Below are positions 18,301 through 28,455 of a stretch of 63,482 nucleotides of DNA, one piece after another. Each line of letters starts with the position of its first letter. Within the stretch, counting starts at the first letter, position 1. The stretch comes from Nitrospirota bacterium (GTDB taxonomy: Bacteria; Nitrospirota; Nitrospiria; 2-01-FULL-66-17). Where the stretch lies: contig JBFLXB010000021.1 in the NCBI GenBank assembly GCA_040757335.1, positions 1-63,482 on the forward strand. The letters are read 5' to 3'. The position numbers and the translations under genes are program-made. Under the pieces are notes generated by a model that saw only the letters and a list, made by a program, of their open reading frames with translations, did no database searches and was not told the origin of the DNA.

Positions 18301-18630
18301 CTACGGCTCCGCAACCCCCGCCAGATCGTCCATCAATCTGCGCTCCTCGGCAAGCAGCGCGTCGATCCCTCGGCATCGACGGACCACCTGTTCATCTGTT
18401 GGTTCCACCGCCCCTCCCGCGCTCAAACACGACGCGAGGTAGATCCCCAGATCAGCGTGGGCCGCCGCCAGCTCCGCGCGTGTGTTGCGGAGGCGCCACC
18501 GGAGGCGGACGATCTCCGGAACGGAGCGGCCGCCGCGAACCGCTCCCGCCACTGCGGCGAAGACCGCCAGAAGGCCGGTGGTTCCGTCCTCTCGAATCTT
18601 TCGCCACACGTCCAGTCGAGACACGTGCAC
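18301..18630 (-). CDS. Hypothetical protein between recG and ppx
   Basis: 109 residues, no family recognised. An Ala/Gly-rich weakly hydrophobic stretch (LLAVFAAVAGAV, about 20-31) is followed by an Arg-rich helix (RLRWRLRNTRAELAAAHADL) and a charged C-terminal helix. It lies 12 bases downstream of recG and 15 bases upstream of the Ppx/GppA gene on the same strand, so the gene is supported mainly by this operon spacing. Overlapping frames are possible but have less regular codon use. Confidence 0.5.
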   Translation of the reverse strand: MHVSRLDVWRKIREDGTTGLLAVFAAVAGAVRGGRSVPEIVRLRWRLRNTRAELAAAHADLGIYLASCLSAGGAVEPTDEQVVRRCRGIDALLAEERRLMDDLAGVAEP

Positions 18631-18642
18631 CTGATCGCCTCC

Positions 18643-21144
18643 CTATCCAACGGTCGCGAGCGCGAAGCGGGTTCCCCAAGCTCGCTTGAGCGCCGTCCGC
18701 AACAGCGCGTGTTCGGGAAGGGAAAGCGTCGGGTCCGTGTCCAGCACGGCAAACGCCTCCCGCCGGGCGAGATCAACCAGGCGGGCGTCGCGAGTCAGCT
18801 TCGCCACCTTCAAATCGGGCACGCCCGACTGACGGGTGCCGAGGAACTCCCCCGGGCCGCGCATTTCGAGGTCGCGTTCGGCAATCAGGAATCCGTCTCG
18901 GACCTCCTGCATTGTTTCCAGGCGCTGCCTCGCTTCCTCCGAGACGCGATCCGGAGACAACAAGAGACAGAGCGAGGCATGAGCCCCCCGGCCGACGCGG
19001 CCGCGAAGTTGGTGAAGCTGGGCCAGACCGAAGCGGTCGGCATGCTCGATCACCATCACCGTCGCATTCGGCACGTCGATGCCCACTTCAACCACCGTGG
19101 TGGCCACCAACACCTCAAGCCGGCGGGAGAGGAACGCCTGCATCGCGGCGTCTTTGTCGCTTCGGTTCAGGCGACCGTGCAGCAGGCCGACGCGGGCGCC
19201 GGGACACTCCCTGCCGAGCCGCTCGGCGAGCGCGGCAACCGAGCGGATTTCTCCGTCGTCCGACTCGTCGATTCGCGGGGCCACCACGTAGACTTGCCGT
19301 CCCCTCGCCAGCGCCTGCCGAACCGCCTCGTTCGCCGCCGGGCGCTGGGCCTCACGGTACCATCGCGTCTCGACGGGTATTCGACCGACCGGCATCTCGT
19401 CGATCACCGAGACGTCCAGATCGCCATACACGGTGATCGCCAGCGTGCGCGGGATCGGGGTCGCAGTCATGATGAGCACATCGGGATGGTACCCCTTCCT
19501 GACCAGATGCGATCGCTGCAACACGCCAAATTTGTGTTGTTCATCGACCACGGCCAAACCGAACCGTGCAAAGCGAACTCCAGGCTGCAGGAGAGCGTGC
19601 GTGCCGACCACACAATCGATATCGCCGCTCGCCAGGCGATCGAGGACCAGCCGCCGGTCTCGGCGAGGGGACTCACTCGTGAGGAGGGCCACCCGGACCC
19701 CCAGCCCACCGAGCACGTTCGACAACTGACGGAAATGCTGCTCGGCGAGCAGCTCGGTCGGAGCCATCACCGCAGCTTGATAGCCGTCGCCGACCGCCAT
19801 CCAGATCGCCGCCGCCGCCACCACGGTCTTGCCGCATCCCACGTCGCCGTGGATCAACCGGTTCATGGGGCGGGACGAGGTCATATCGCGACGCACCTCG
19901 TCGACCACCCGCCGCTGGGCAGCGGTGGGCTCAAACGGCAGCGAGGTCCAGAACCGCGCGAGGCGACCCGGCGAACACTCGAACGTGATACCCAAGGAAT
20001 CGCGTTCGGTCTGGCGGCGCCGAGCGACCAGCCCCAGTTGCAACAGCAGCAGCTCTTCGAACGCCAGGCGTCTGTGGGCGGGACCGATGCCGGCGGTGTA
20101 TTGTGCAAGATCAGCGTCCGGCGGCGGGAAATGAACGGTGCGGAGCGCCTGCTGTTTCGGAATCAAGCCGTGTCGATCGCGGATCGAGGCTGGCAGGCAG
20201 TCTTCGTTCAGGCCACGGGCCGTGGTCAACACCCGATCGACCAGGACCCGAAGGACCCGGGACGTGAGGCCTCGAGTCTCGTGGTAGACAGGAACGACGC
20301 GTCCGGTATGCAGCGAGGAACTATCGCCGACGCCCATGACCTCAAACTGCGGGTTGTCTATTTCGGGAAACAGAAGACCACCCGTTCCTTTGACTCGGCC
20401 GCTGCACATAAGCTGCTGACCTGGGGCCAAGCGACGTCGAAGGTACGGTTGATTGAACCATTTGAGCGTCACGGTCCCACTCCCGTCGCTCAAAATCGCC
20501 CGAAGGATACGCAGCCGACGACGCGCAGTCACCATCTCGTCGACCGCGTTTACCTCCCCGCAGACCGTGACGTCCTGCCCGACGCGAAGAGCGGCCAGCG
20601 GCGTGGTGGCCGCGCGGTCTTCGTACCGCCACGGGAGCTGCCACAGCAGGTCCTCCACCCGCTCGATCCCGAGCGTCCGGAGTAACGCAGCGCGACGAAC
20701 ACCGATCCCGGGCAACGCCTCGATCGCGTCCGACAGGGCAAGCCCGCGATCCCCAGGATTCGACTCCGGGACACTCGCCGTCCGCCCCCCGAGCGAACGC
20801 CGGCTCATACGGCTCAGAACCTCGCGCACGGCCTCCAGTCGCTCTCTGCGTTTCGGAGGCGATAACCCGTCATAGGTGGAGGCAAGTGCGCTCAGTCGCT
20901 CGAGATCGGCGTGAATCGAGCGAAGGCGCGGAATCGCCAGCCCCTCCGCCGCACAATGGACGAGAAAGGCCCCCAGGTTGCGAACCACCGCCAGCCCCCT
21001 GCCGCCATCTCGAATCGCAAAGTCGACCGGGCGCGCCAAGCGGAGAAGATACGCCTCAACCGACGGACTGGAGCGAAGCGACGCGTGAGACGCCGATGAG
21101 GGTTGGGTCGCTTGCACTTTTTTGGGGTCCGTGTTATCGTTCAC
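18643..21144 (-). CDS. recG: ATP-dependent DNA helicase RecG
   Basis: 833 residues, longer than the usual 690-700 because of an N-terminal extension of about 120 residues. The wedge/OB domain (about 150-270) includes LPWRYEDR. Helicase motifs: GDVGCGKTVVA (Walker A), DEQHKFGV (motif II), MTATPIPRTLA (motif III) and LHQLRGRVGRG (motif VI). RecG remodels stalled forks and Holliday junctions. The furthest start, GTG 21144, lies 32 bases from rpmB on the opposite strand and overlaps the rpmB promoter, so the true start may be internal. Confidence 0.95.
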   Translation of the reverse strand: MNDNTDPKKVQATQPSSASHASLRSSPSVEAYLLRLARPVDFAIRDGGRGLAVVRNLGAFLVHCAAEGLAIPRLRSIHADLERLSALASTYDGLSPPKRRERLEAVREVLSRMSRRSLGGRTASVPESNPGDRGLALSDAIEALPGIGVRRAALLRTLGIERVEDLLWQLPWRYEDRAATTPLAALRVGQDVTVCGEVNAVDEMVTARRRLRILRAILSDGSGTVTLKWFNQPYLRRRLAPGQQLMCSGRVKGTGGLLFPEIDNPQFEVMGVGDSSSLHTGRVVPVYHETRGLTSRVLRVLVDRVLTTARGLNEDCLPASIRDRHGLIPKQQALRTVHFPPPDADLAQYTAGIGPAHRRLAFEELLLLQLGLVARRRQTERDSLGITFECSPGRLARFWTSLPFEPTAAQRRVVDEVRRDMTSSRPMNRLIHGDVGCGKTVVAAAAIWMAVGDGYQAAVMAPTELLAEQHFRQLSNVLGGLGVRVALLTSESPRRDRRLVLDRLASGDIDCVVGTHALLQPGVRFARFGLAVVDEQHKFGVLQRSHLVRKGYHPDVLIMTATPIPRTLAITVYGDLDVSVIDEMPVGRIPVETRWYREAQRPAANEAVRQALARGRQVYVVAPRIDESDDGEIRSVAALAERLGRECPGARVGLLHGRLNRSDKDAAMQAFLSRRLEVLVATTVVEVGIDVPNATVMVIEHADRFGLAQLHQLRGRVGRGAHASLCLLLSPDRVSEEARQRLETMQEVRDGFLIAERDLEMRGPGEFLGTRQSGVPDLKVAKLTRDARLVDLARREAFAVLDTDPTLSLPEHALLRTALKRAWGTRFALATVG
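21112..21140 (+). promoter_or_regulatory. Candidate rpmB promoter inside the recG 5' end
   Basis: TTGCAC at 21112-21117, 17-base spacer, TATCGT at 21135-21140, then AGGAG before the rpmB ATG. It overlaps the annotated first codons of recG on the other strand. Confidence 0.5.
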
Positions 21145-21176
21145 GACCTTTGATGACCAGAAGATAGGAGCGTTTC

Positions 21177-21368
21177 ATGGGCCGGACATGTGCGATTTGC
21201 GGTAAAGGACGACAGGTGGGATTTAACGTGAGTCACGCCCACAACAAGACCAAAAAGGTTTGGGAGCCCAATCTCCACTCGGTTCACGCGATCGTCGGCG
21301 CGGCGGTCAAGCGCCTCAAGGTCTGCACCGGTTGTCTGAAATCCCAAAGGGTCCGGAAAGCCGTCTGA
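21177..21368 (+). CDS. rpmB: 50S ribosomal protein L28
   Basis: 63 residues, the usual L28 length, with [20 protein letters not shown] and the C-terminal [11 protein letters not shown]. Two CxxC pairs are kept, so this is the zinc-binding form of L28. AGGAG lies seven bases before the ATG. It is a single gene divergent from recG. Confidence 0.97.
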   Translation: MGRTCAICGKGRQVGFNVSHAHNKTKKVWEPNLHSVHAIVGAAVKRLKVCTGCLKSQRVRKAV

Positions 21369-21405
21369 AGGCGTTGCGTCCCCACCCAGAGGGCAGGCGG
21401 ATGCC

Positions 21406-22188
21406 TCAAAACGTGTAGGACACGCCGAGTGCGGCCGCGTAGTCCGGACTCGCGGACGACAGCCCGACCGCAAGCGAGGTGTCCAAGACCACCCGTCGAT
21501 TCACCTCGTAGGTCACCCCGATCATGACATCGAGCAGGTCATCGGAGACGCTCGATTCCCGACTGGTCACCCCTGCAAGCTCCGTGACAACTGTGATCGC
21601 GGGCAGGACGGTGTCGTATTCAAACGCCAAGGAATAGTTGACGACGTCATCGAGTGTGCGGCCGGGCGGGCTGCCGACAAAGGTGTATCCCAGATTGAGA
21701 TGGACGGTCACCGGCCGAAACTCCTTGGAGGCGATTGCGAGCACACCCAGATCCGCCTCTCCAGTGCACGAGGGAGTCACCGACGCGGCGGTCGAGCCCT
21801 CGTCGCAGCTCGGGAACTTCAGGACCAGCTCAGCGGCGATGAAGAGCGGGTTGGCCTCACGCCCTTCCAATAGAAGCAGCTTGGGACGGAGCAGGACGTC
21901 CCCCACCTCTCCCTGCGTACCACCAGGTCCCGTGGTGAACAAGTAGGGAGCTTCGACCTTAAAGTCGAGTTTGGTCAACAGGCCGGAGGTCAGCTCGGTT
22001 TTCAGCGTATACCGGGTGGTCTGGGACGAAAAGCGCGCCGCGTCGAGCCCAACCTCCACTCGAGACGTCCCGTGATCGAGCGTGGGACCTCGTTCGGTCG
22101 AAAGAAACGGACGGGCCGCCCACGCGGGACCGCCGGCCAGGGTCCCTACCAACACGACCGAGACCGCCGCCAGCGTCCACGCTCTCAT
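21406..22188 (-). CDS. Outer-membrane beta-barrel protein (transporter-like)
   Basis: 260 residues with a signal peptide (about 1-24, cleaved after AWA-A). The mature part alternates as beta strands and ends in VSYTF, a standard barrel C-terminus. Blocks such as LTTKLDFKVEAPYLF-like and NLGYTFVGS resemble the phenol/MetA-pathway outer-membrane family (PF13557), which is usually annotated as transporter without a known substrate. Two Cys (CDEG...SCTG) may form a disulfide in an external loop. Convergent with rpmB. Confidence 0.75.
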   Translation of the reverse strand: MRAWTLAAVSVVLVGTLAGGPAWAARPFLSTERGPTLDHGTSRVEVGLDAARFSSQTTRYTLKTELTSGLLTKLDFKVEAPYLFTTGPGGTQGEVGDVLLRPKLLLLEGREANPLFIAAELVLKFPSCDEGSTAASVTPSCTGEADLGVLAIASKEFRPVTVHLNLGYTFVGSPPGRTLDDVVNYSLAFEYDTVLPAITVVTELAGVTSRESSVSDDLLDVMIGVTYEVNRRVVLDTSLAVGLSSASPDYAAALGVSYTF

Positions 22189-22319
22189 GGCGGCGCATTG
22201 TACGGATTTTGCCGGAAACGGTCAAGGAACCGACTCGACGTACGCCGTTGTTTTGCTATGCTTACCGACTGTTCCGCCGCCCACGAGGCGGTGACCCATT
22301 GTCTGACAACGGAGGCGTC

Positions 22320-22730
22320 ATGGAAAAAGCCGTTCGAGAAAACGTCAATGTGCTGGTCGTGGACGACGAGGTTGGCCCTCGCGAGTCGCTCAAGATGATT
22401 CTGAAACCCTTTTATCACGTCTACACAGCCGAAAACGGCAGCGATGCCCTTGCGCTGATGAAAATCCACAAGATCGATCTGGTCACGCTCGACCTCAAGA
22501 TGCCAGGGTTGCATGGAACGGAGGTTCTCCAAGCCATCAAACGTGATCATCAGGACACCGAGGTGGTCATCGTGACGGGATTCGGCGGGCTCAAGACCGC
22601 GGTCGACGGCATCCGGTTCGGCGCGTCCGACTACCTGCTGAAGCCCTTCAATATCACCGAGATGCTCACCACCATCAGGCGCGTGCTCGATCGGCGGCAG
22701 TCCACGCAGACCCCGGTGGGGAACGCGTAG
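22320..22730 (+). CDS. Single-domain response regulator
   Basis: 136 residues made up of a receiver domain: acidic pocket VVDDE, phospho-acceptor Asp in VTLDLKMPG, Thr in IVTGFGG and Lys in LLKPFN. There is no output domain, so it acts like CheY or Spo0F in a phosphorelay. No histidine kinase is next to it. ATG 22320 is chosen for the GGAGG at 22311-22315; an extended -10 (TGCTATGCT, 22254-22262) lies upstream. Convergent with recN, two bases apart. Confidence 0.88.
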   Translation: MEKAVRENVNVLVVDDEVGPRESLKMILKPFYHVYTAENGSDALALMKIHKIDLVTLDLKMPGLHGTEVLQAIKRDHQDTEVVIVTGFGGLKTAVDGIRFGASDYLLKPFNITEMLTTIRRVLDRRQSTQTPVGNA

Positions 22731-22732
22731 GA

Positions 22733-24472
22733 TCAGGCATTGAAGTCCCGTGCCGCGGAATCGACGGCGCGGGATTGGTGGCCGGGCACGCCGCGTTGAT
22801 CCGGCGGGGCGGATATCAATCGGATCATTTCTTCCGCGTGCCGGAGAGCGGTGGTGGTGATTCGTTGACCGGCCAGCATGCGCGCGACCTCGCGGACCCG
22901 CCCGCGGTCTCGGAGCTGACGAATCGTGGTGCTGGTCCGGCCGCGTTGGATCGACTTCTCCACCAGAAAGTGGGTTTCGGCTCCGCTCGCTACCTGAGGG
23001 AGATGAGTGACGCAGAGTACCTGTCGGAAATCCGCGATCGCTCGGAGACGGCGCCCAACCACCTCCGCTGCCGCACCACCCACCCCCGCATCCGCTTCGT
23101 CGAAGATCAATGTCGGGACCGAATCCACGCTCGCGAGAACCGACTTGAGCGCCAGCATCACCCGAGAGAGTTCTCCACCCGATGCGATTTTTCGAAGAGG
23201 CTTCGCCGGTTCACCGGGATTGGTCTTGATGAGAAAATCGACGCGATCTCGTCCGCCGGGTCCGATCTCGGCTTCGCCCAGCGGGGCCACCTCGACGTGA
23301 AATCGTGCCGACATACCCAGGCGCGCGAGTTCCTCATCCACCAGTGACTCGATCTTCGCCGCTGCGTCCGTGCGTCGAAGATGCCACTCATCAGCCAACG
23401 CCTCTAAGCGACGTCGCGCCGCTTGGGATCGAGGAATCAGACTGTGATCCGACTCTTCTTCTCGCTCAAGCGCCAAGAGTTCCGTACGCTTACCCTCCAA
23501 GAGAACGGGCAGCTCATCCACCGGAACACCGTACTTTCTCCGAAGCCGCTGCAACTCGGCCAACCGTGATTCGATCGTATCCAACCGCCCCTCGTCCTGA
23601 TCGAAACCGTCCACATACGCCCTGAGAACGGCAGCGACCTCCTGAAGCTGCACGTGGGCGGAGCCTGCGAGATCCGCAGCGTCGGCCAACTTGGGATCAA
23701 GGGTGCCCACCCCACCCAGTTCGGCGGCGATTGCGGCCACGCCCTCCAATATTCCCCCGTCCGGTTCCTGCAGGCGGCTGAACGCGTCGTGCGAGACGTT
23801 TTTCAAGCGCTCGGCGTGCCTGAGGACCATCCGTTCGCGCTCCAAATCATCCCATTCGTGGGGCTGAACGCGGGCACGGCTCAGCTCATCGACCTCGTGG
23901 GCGAGCAACGCCGTCTCTCGAGCTCTCGTCGTTTCACGCGTGGCGCGTGACGCGAGGGCCTGGTCAAGGGTCGACCACTCCGCCCAGGTATCCTGATACG
24001 TCCGCCGAAGTTCCTCCACCCTGGCGTAGGCGTCCAGCACGGCGAGAGGGGTGTCCGACCGGGCGAGCGAGTGGTGCTCGTGCTGACTGTGGAGGTCGAT
24101 CAGCGAACTCGTGACCTGCGCCAGTACCGAGGCCGACACGGGGCGGCCGTTGATGTAGACGCGCCCTTTTCCGGAGGTTGACAACACACGCTGGACCACC
24201 AGATCGTCGTCGGCAGGATAACCCATCGTTGCGAGTTGCGCGGCGGCGTCTGATCCGTGGACAACGGTGAACGAGGCCTCCACAATGGCTTCGTCGCACC
24301 CAGCGCGAATCAAGTCTGGCGACGCGCGACCGCCCCGTACCATGGTGACGGCGTCGATGACGAGCGACTTGCCCGCCCCGGTCTCACCGGTCAAGACGTT
24401 CAGTCGTGGGCCGAACGTGATGTGAAGGTCGTCGAAGAGGGCGAAGTGTTGGACTCGAAGATCGCGGAGCAT
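22733..24472 (-). CDS. recN: DNA repair protein RecN
   Basis: 579 residues. SMC-like layout: N-terminal Walker A TGETGAGKSLVIDAV, a long coiled-coil centre with several Arg/Glu-rich helices, and the C-terminal signature KIASGGELSRVMLALK followed by Walker B LIFDEADAGVGG. RecN gathers double-strand break ends during recombination. It follows the thioredoxin gene by 36 bases on the same strand. No LexA-type operator was recognised upstream. Confidence 0.96.
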   Translation of the reverse strand: MLRDLRVQHFALFDDLHITFGPRLNVLTGETGAGKSLVIDAVTMVRGGRASPDLIRAGCDEAIVEASFTVVHGSDAAAQLATMGYPADDDLVVQRVLSTSGKGRVYINGRPVSASVLAQVTSSLIDLHSQHEHHSLARSDTPLAVLDAYARVEELRRTYQDTWAEWSTLDQALASRATRETTRARETALLAHEVDELSRARVQPHEWDDLERERMVLRHAERLKNVSHDAFSRLQEPDGGILEGVAAIAAELGGVGTLDPKLADAADLAGSAHVQLQEVAAVLRAYVDGFDQDEGRLDTIESRLAELQRLRRKYGVPVDELPVLLEGKRTELLALEREEESDHSLIPRSQAARRRLEALADEWHLRRTDAAAKIESLVDEELARLGMSARFHVEVAPLGEAEIGPGGRDRVDFLIKTNPGEPAKPLRKIASGGELSRVMLALKSVLASVDSVPTLIFDEADAGVGGAAAEVVGRRLRAIADFRQVLCVTHLPQVASGAETHFLVEKSIQRGRTSTTIRQLRDRGRVREVARMLAGQRITTTALRHAEEMIRLISAPPDQRGVPGHQSRAVDSAARDFNA

Positions 24473-24508
24473 CCGCTCGCCCTCTGTCGGAAGAGGAACG
24501 CGGCGAAA

Positions 24509-24838
24509 CTAGGCCGCCAGTAACGACTCGATTTTGTCCTTAAACTGTTGCTTGGAAGCCGCCCCCACAATCTTTTCGACGGGCTTGCCGTCTCGAAAAA
24601 ACATCAGCGTCGGAATCCCCATGATCTGATACCGGCTGGCAAGATCGGGGTTTTCGTCGGTGTTGAGTTTTCCGACGGTCAAACGTCCTTCGTACTCCTT
24701 CGCCAGCTCCTCAATCGTCGGCGCGATCAATTGGCAAGGTCGGCACCAAGCTGCCCAGAAGTCAACCATGACCAGTCCCGCAGCCTTCAACACCACCGTA
24801 TCCCATGTGGACGTATCGACTTTCACTGCTTGGCTCAT
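24509..24838 (-). CDS. trxA: Thioredoxin
   Basis: 109 residues, standard thioredoxin length. Active site is WCRPC rather than the usual WCGPC; the cis-proline block IMGIPTLMFFRDG is intact. Start at ATG 24838 is supported by GGAGGG directly upstream on the minus strand. The Arg in the active-site pair probably shifts redox potential (inference). Its promoter overlaps the second groEL terminator. Confidence 0.94.
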   Translation of the reverse strand: MSQAVKVDTSTWDTVVLKAAGLVMVDFWAAWCRPCQLIAPTIEELAKEYEGRLTVGKLNTDENPDLASRYQIMGIPTLMFFRDGKPVEKIVGAASKQQFKDKIESLLAA

Positions 24839-24861
24839 GAAGCCCTCCGTTCGTGGGTATG

Positions 24862-24891
24862 ATCCTAGCCTAAGAAAAACGAGCCTGTCAA
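24862..24891 (-). promoter_or_regulatory. trxA promoter nested in a terminator hairpin
   Basis: On the minus strand TTGACA (24886-24891), an 18-base spacer and TAGGAT (24862-24867). The -35 lies in the loop of the hairpin AGCCTG-N6-CAGGCT. Confidence 0.5.
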
Positions 24892-24899
24892 CGCAGGCT
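24874..24899 (-). terminator. Second intrinsic terminator after groEL
   Basis: On the minus strand AGCCTG (loop CGTTGA) CAGGCT followed by CG and TTTTTCTT. It lies downstream of the stronger terminator at 24902-24939. Confidence 0.55.
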
Positions 24900-24901
24900 A
24901 G

Positions 24902-24939
24902 AAAAAAAGCGTGGCCCCCTGCGGAACAGGGAGCCACGC
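24902..24939 (-). terminator. groESL intrinsic terminator
   Basis: On the minus strand a 13-bp stem (GCGTGGCTCCCTG and CAGGGGGCCACGC, one mismatch) with a 5-base loop is followed by seven T, about 34 bases after the groEL stop. Confidence 0.85.
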
Positions 24940-24972
24940 CGATTTCCTCGATCCGATCGCGCGGAGTCGAGT

Positions 24973-26649
<1,677 letters not shown>

Positions 26650-26671
26650 TCAATCGCCGGTCGGCTCTTCG

Positions 26672-26965
26672 TCACTTTTCGAGGATCCCCAGGATGTCGT
26701 CTTCCTTGAGGATCAGGTAGTCGGTCCCCTCGAACGAGATCTTGCTCCCCGAGTATTTATCGAACAGGACCTCGTCGCCCACCTTCACGGACTTCACCTC
26801 GCCGCCAACGGCCTCGACTTTTCCCCGCTGGGGTTTCTCTTTCGCAGCGTCCGGGATGTACAGTCCGCCGCTCGTTCGCTCCTGTTCCTCCGAATAGCTG
26901 ACAAACACCCGTTCCTTGAGCGGTTTAAACGCAACTTTCTTCCGCACTGCCGTCTCTGCGCCCAT
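26672..26965 (-). CDS. groS: 10 kDa co-chaperonin GroES
   Basis: 97 residues from ATG 26965, which follows AAGGAGGAG on the minus strand. Family blocks: [10 protein letters not shown], the mobile loop [19 protein letters not shown]-like segment, and [10 protein letters not shown] with the terminal [10 protein letters not shown]. It caps GroEL. Expressed from a promoter with an HrcA operator about 40-90 bases upstream. Confidence 0.98.
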   Translation of the reverse strand: MGAETAVRKKVAFKPLKERVFVSYSEEQERTSGGLYIPDAAKEKPQRGKVEAVGGEVKSVKVGDEVLFDKYSGSKISFEGTDYLILKEDDILGILEK

Positions 26966-27003
26966 CGACTCTCCTCCTTGTGACTTGGTGACTTGATCTT
27001 TTA

Positions 27004-27030
27004 GTAGCACTCATCGGCGATGAGTGCTAG
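27004..27030. promoter_or_regulatory. CIRCE operator of groESL
   Basis: GTAGCACTC-N9-GAGTGCTAG, one mismatch per 9-bp arm relative to the TTAGCACTC-N9-GAGTGCTAA consensus. It overlaps or follows the transcription start of groES. The repressor HrcA is encoded at 56155-57201. Confidence 0.92.
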
Positions 27031-27032
27031 CG

Positions 27033-27061
27033 ATAGTACAGAGGGGGAGAAAAAAAATCAA
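27033..27061 (-). promoter_or_regulatory. groESL sigma-70 promoter
   Basis: Minus strand: TTGATT (27056-27061), 17-base spacer, TACTAT (27033-27038), directly followed by the CIRCE, so HrcA binding would block initiation. Confidence 0.75.
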
Positions 27062-27090
27062 GCAATTTTTTTGTTAACTATTTCAGTATG

Positions 27091-28455
27091 TTATGTATCT
27101 TTTCCTTGCGAGGCTTCTGTTGGTGGGGTCGCCGGTGTCAGGTAATCCTTGAAGATCGCCCAGCTCTTTAGCAATTCAATGGCCTTTTGAAGCTGGAGAT
27201 CGTCATCAGGGTCCGCACCTTCTCGCGGCAGATCGGGAATCGGCGCGATCTCTGCTGGTTCACTCGACTCGTCAGGAGCCTGCGGCACGGACTCGTTCTC
27301 GAGATGGCGCTCCAAGTCTCGTTCGCGGATTACCTGGCGCTTCACGTCGCCCTTTACCACGTTCCGGACCACGATGGTGGGATCAATTCCCGTGTTCTGG
27401 ATGGACCGGCCCTTCGGCGTGAAGTATTTCGCCGTGGTTAACCGAAGCGCCGATCCATCGCTCAAAGGAATGATGGTCTGGACCGACCCCTTCCCGAAGG
27501 TCGTAGTGCCCACGACCACGGCTCGCCCCCAGTCCTGCATCGCACCCGCTACGATCTCCGACGCGCTGGCGCTGCCTTCATTGACCAGGACGATCATCGG
27601 GAGGTCGAGGATGGGGTGGGCGCCGTCTGCGGTGTACTCTTCGGCTTTACCCTGGCGGCCCCTGATCGAAACGACCACCTTGCCCTTCGGTAAAAATTGC
27701 TCGGAGACCTCGACCGCGGCGGTCAAGAGCCCTCCCGGGTTGTTCCGAAGGTCCAAGATCAGCGACTGCATCCGCTGTTGCCGCAGGCTGTCGAGCGCTC
27801 GGTCCAGGTCCTCTCCCGTCTGTTCTTGGAACTGCGTCAGACGCACGTATCCGATGCCGTTCTCCAACACTTTGTGCTTGGTGCTCTGGATCTTGATGAT
27901 CTCGCGGACCAGCGTGACATCGAGCGGGGACTCAGCCCCTTCGCGCTCGATCGTCAACGTGACCTTGGTGCCCTTGGCCCCTCGCATCTTGTTGACGGCA
28001 TCCATCAGGGTCATGTCTTTGGTGGTCGTCCCGTCGATCTTCACGATTCTGTCGCCCGCAAGGACTCCAGCCCGGTCTGCCGGCGTCCCCTCGATCGGAG
28101 CGATCACGGTGAGTCGCTCGTCTTTCAGGCCGATCTGGATGCCCAGCCCGCCAAATTCTCCCCTCGTGTCCACCTGCATTTCCTTGTACACGTCCGGGGG
28201 CATGAACGCCGAGTGGGGGTCGAGTGTATTGAGCATTCCCCGGATCGCGCCATACACGATGTCTCGGGTCGCGGTCTCTTCCACGTAATCACGCTGAACC
28301 TTGTTCAGCACCTCGGTAAACGGCCGCAGCTCTTCGTAGGTCTCGACCTGTTGGGCAATCCCCTTCCCCTCCAACACTCGCCCGGATAGGAGCCCGGCGA
28401 CGAACACCACGAAAACGCCGAGCGGCACCCAGCCGGCGCGTCGATAATCGGTCAT
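27091..28455 (-). CDS. ctpA: Carboxyl-terminal processing protease (S41, CtpA-like)
   Basis: 454 residues. N-terminal membrane anchor (about 8-25), a PDZ domain (about 90-170; GGLGIQIG and GDRIVKIDG) and the S41 catalytic domain with Ser in EGSASASEIVAGA and Lys in TTFGKGSVQT, a Ser-Lys dyad. It trims periplasmic proteins including peptidoglycan hydrolases and their activators. ATG 28455 overlaps the envC stop (ATGA) and has AGGAGGA upstream. Its last residues are Glu/Pro-rich. The operon order FtsE-FtsX-EnvC-CtpA puts it in the septum-splitting pathway. Confidence 0.95.
   Translation of the reverse strand: MTDYRRAGWVPLGVFVVFVAGLLSGRVLEGKGIAQQVETYEELRPFTEVLNKVQRDYVEETATRDIVYGAIRGMLNTLDPHSAFMPPDVYKEMQVDTRGEFGGLGIQIGLKDERLTVIAPIEGTPADRAGVLAGDRIVKIDGTTTKDMTLMDAVNKMRGAKGTKVTLTIEREGAESPLDVTLVREIIKIQSTKHKVLENGIGYVRLTQFQEQTGEDLDRALDSLRQQRMQSLILDLRNNPGGLLTAAVEVSEQFLPKGKVVVSIRGRQGKAEEYTADGAHPILDLPMIVLVNEGSASASEIVAGAMQDWGRAVVVGTTTFGKGSVQTIIPLSDGSALRLTTAKYFTPKGRSIQNTGIDPTIVVRNVVKGDVKRQVIRERDLERHLENESVPQAPDESSEPAEIAPIPDLPREGADPDDDLQLQKAIELLKSWAIFKDYLTPATPPTEASQGKDT

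Noticed and set aside
17746-20685. Long plus-strand frame of 979 codons opposite recG and ppx
   Set aside because: It runs antisense to well-identified genes, has no recognisable domain and reflects the high GC content.
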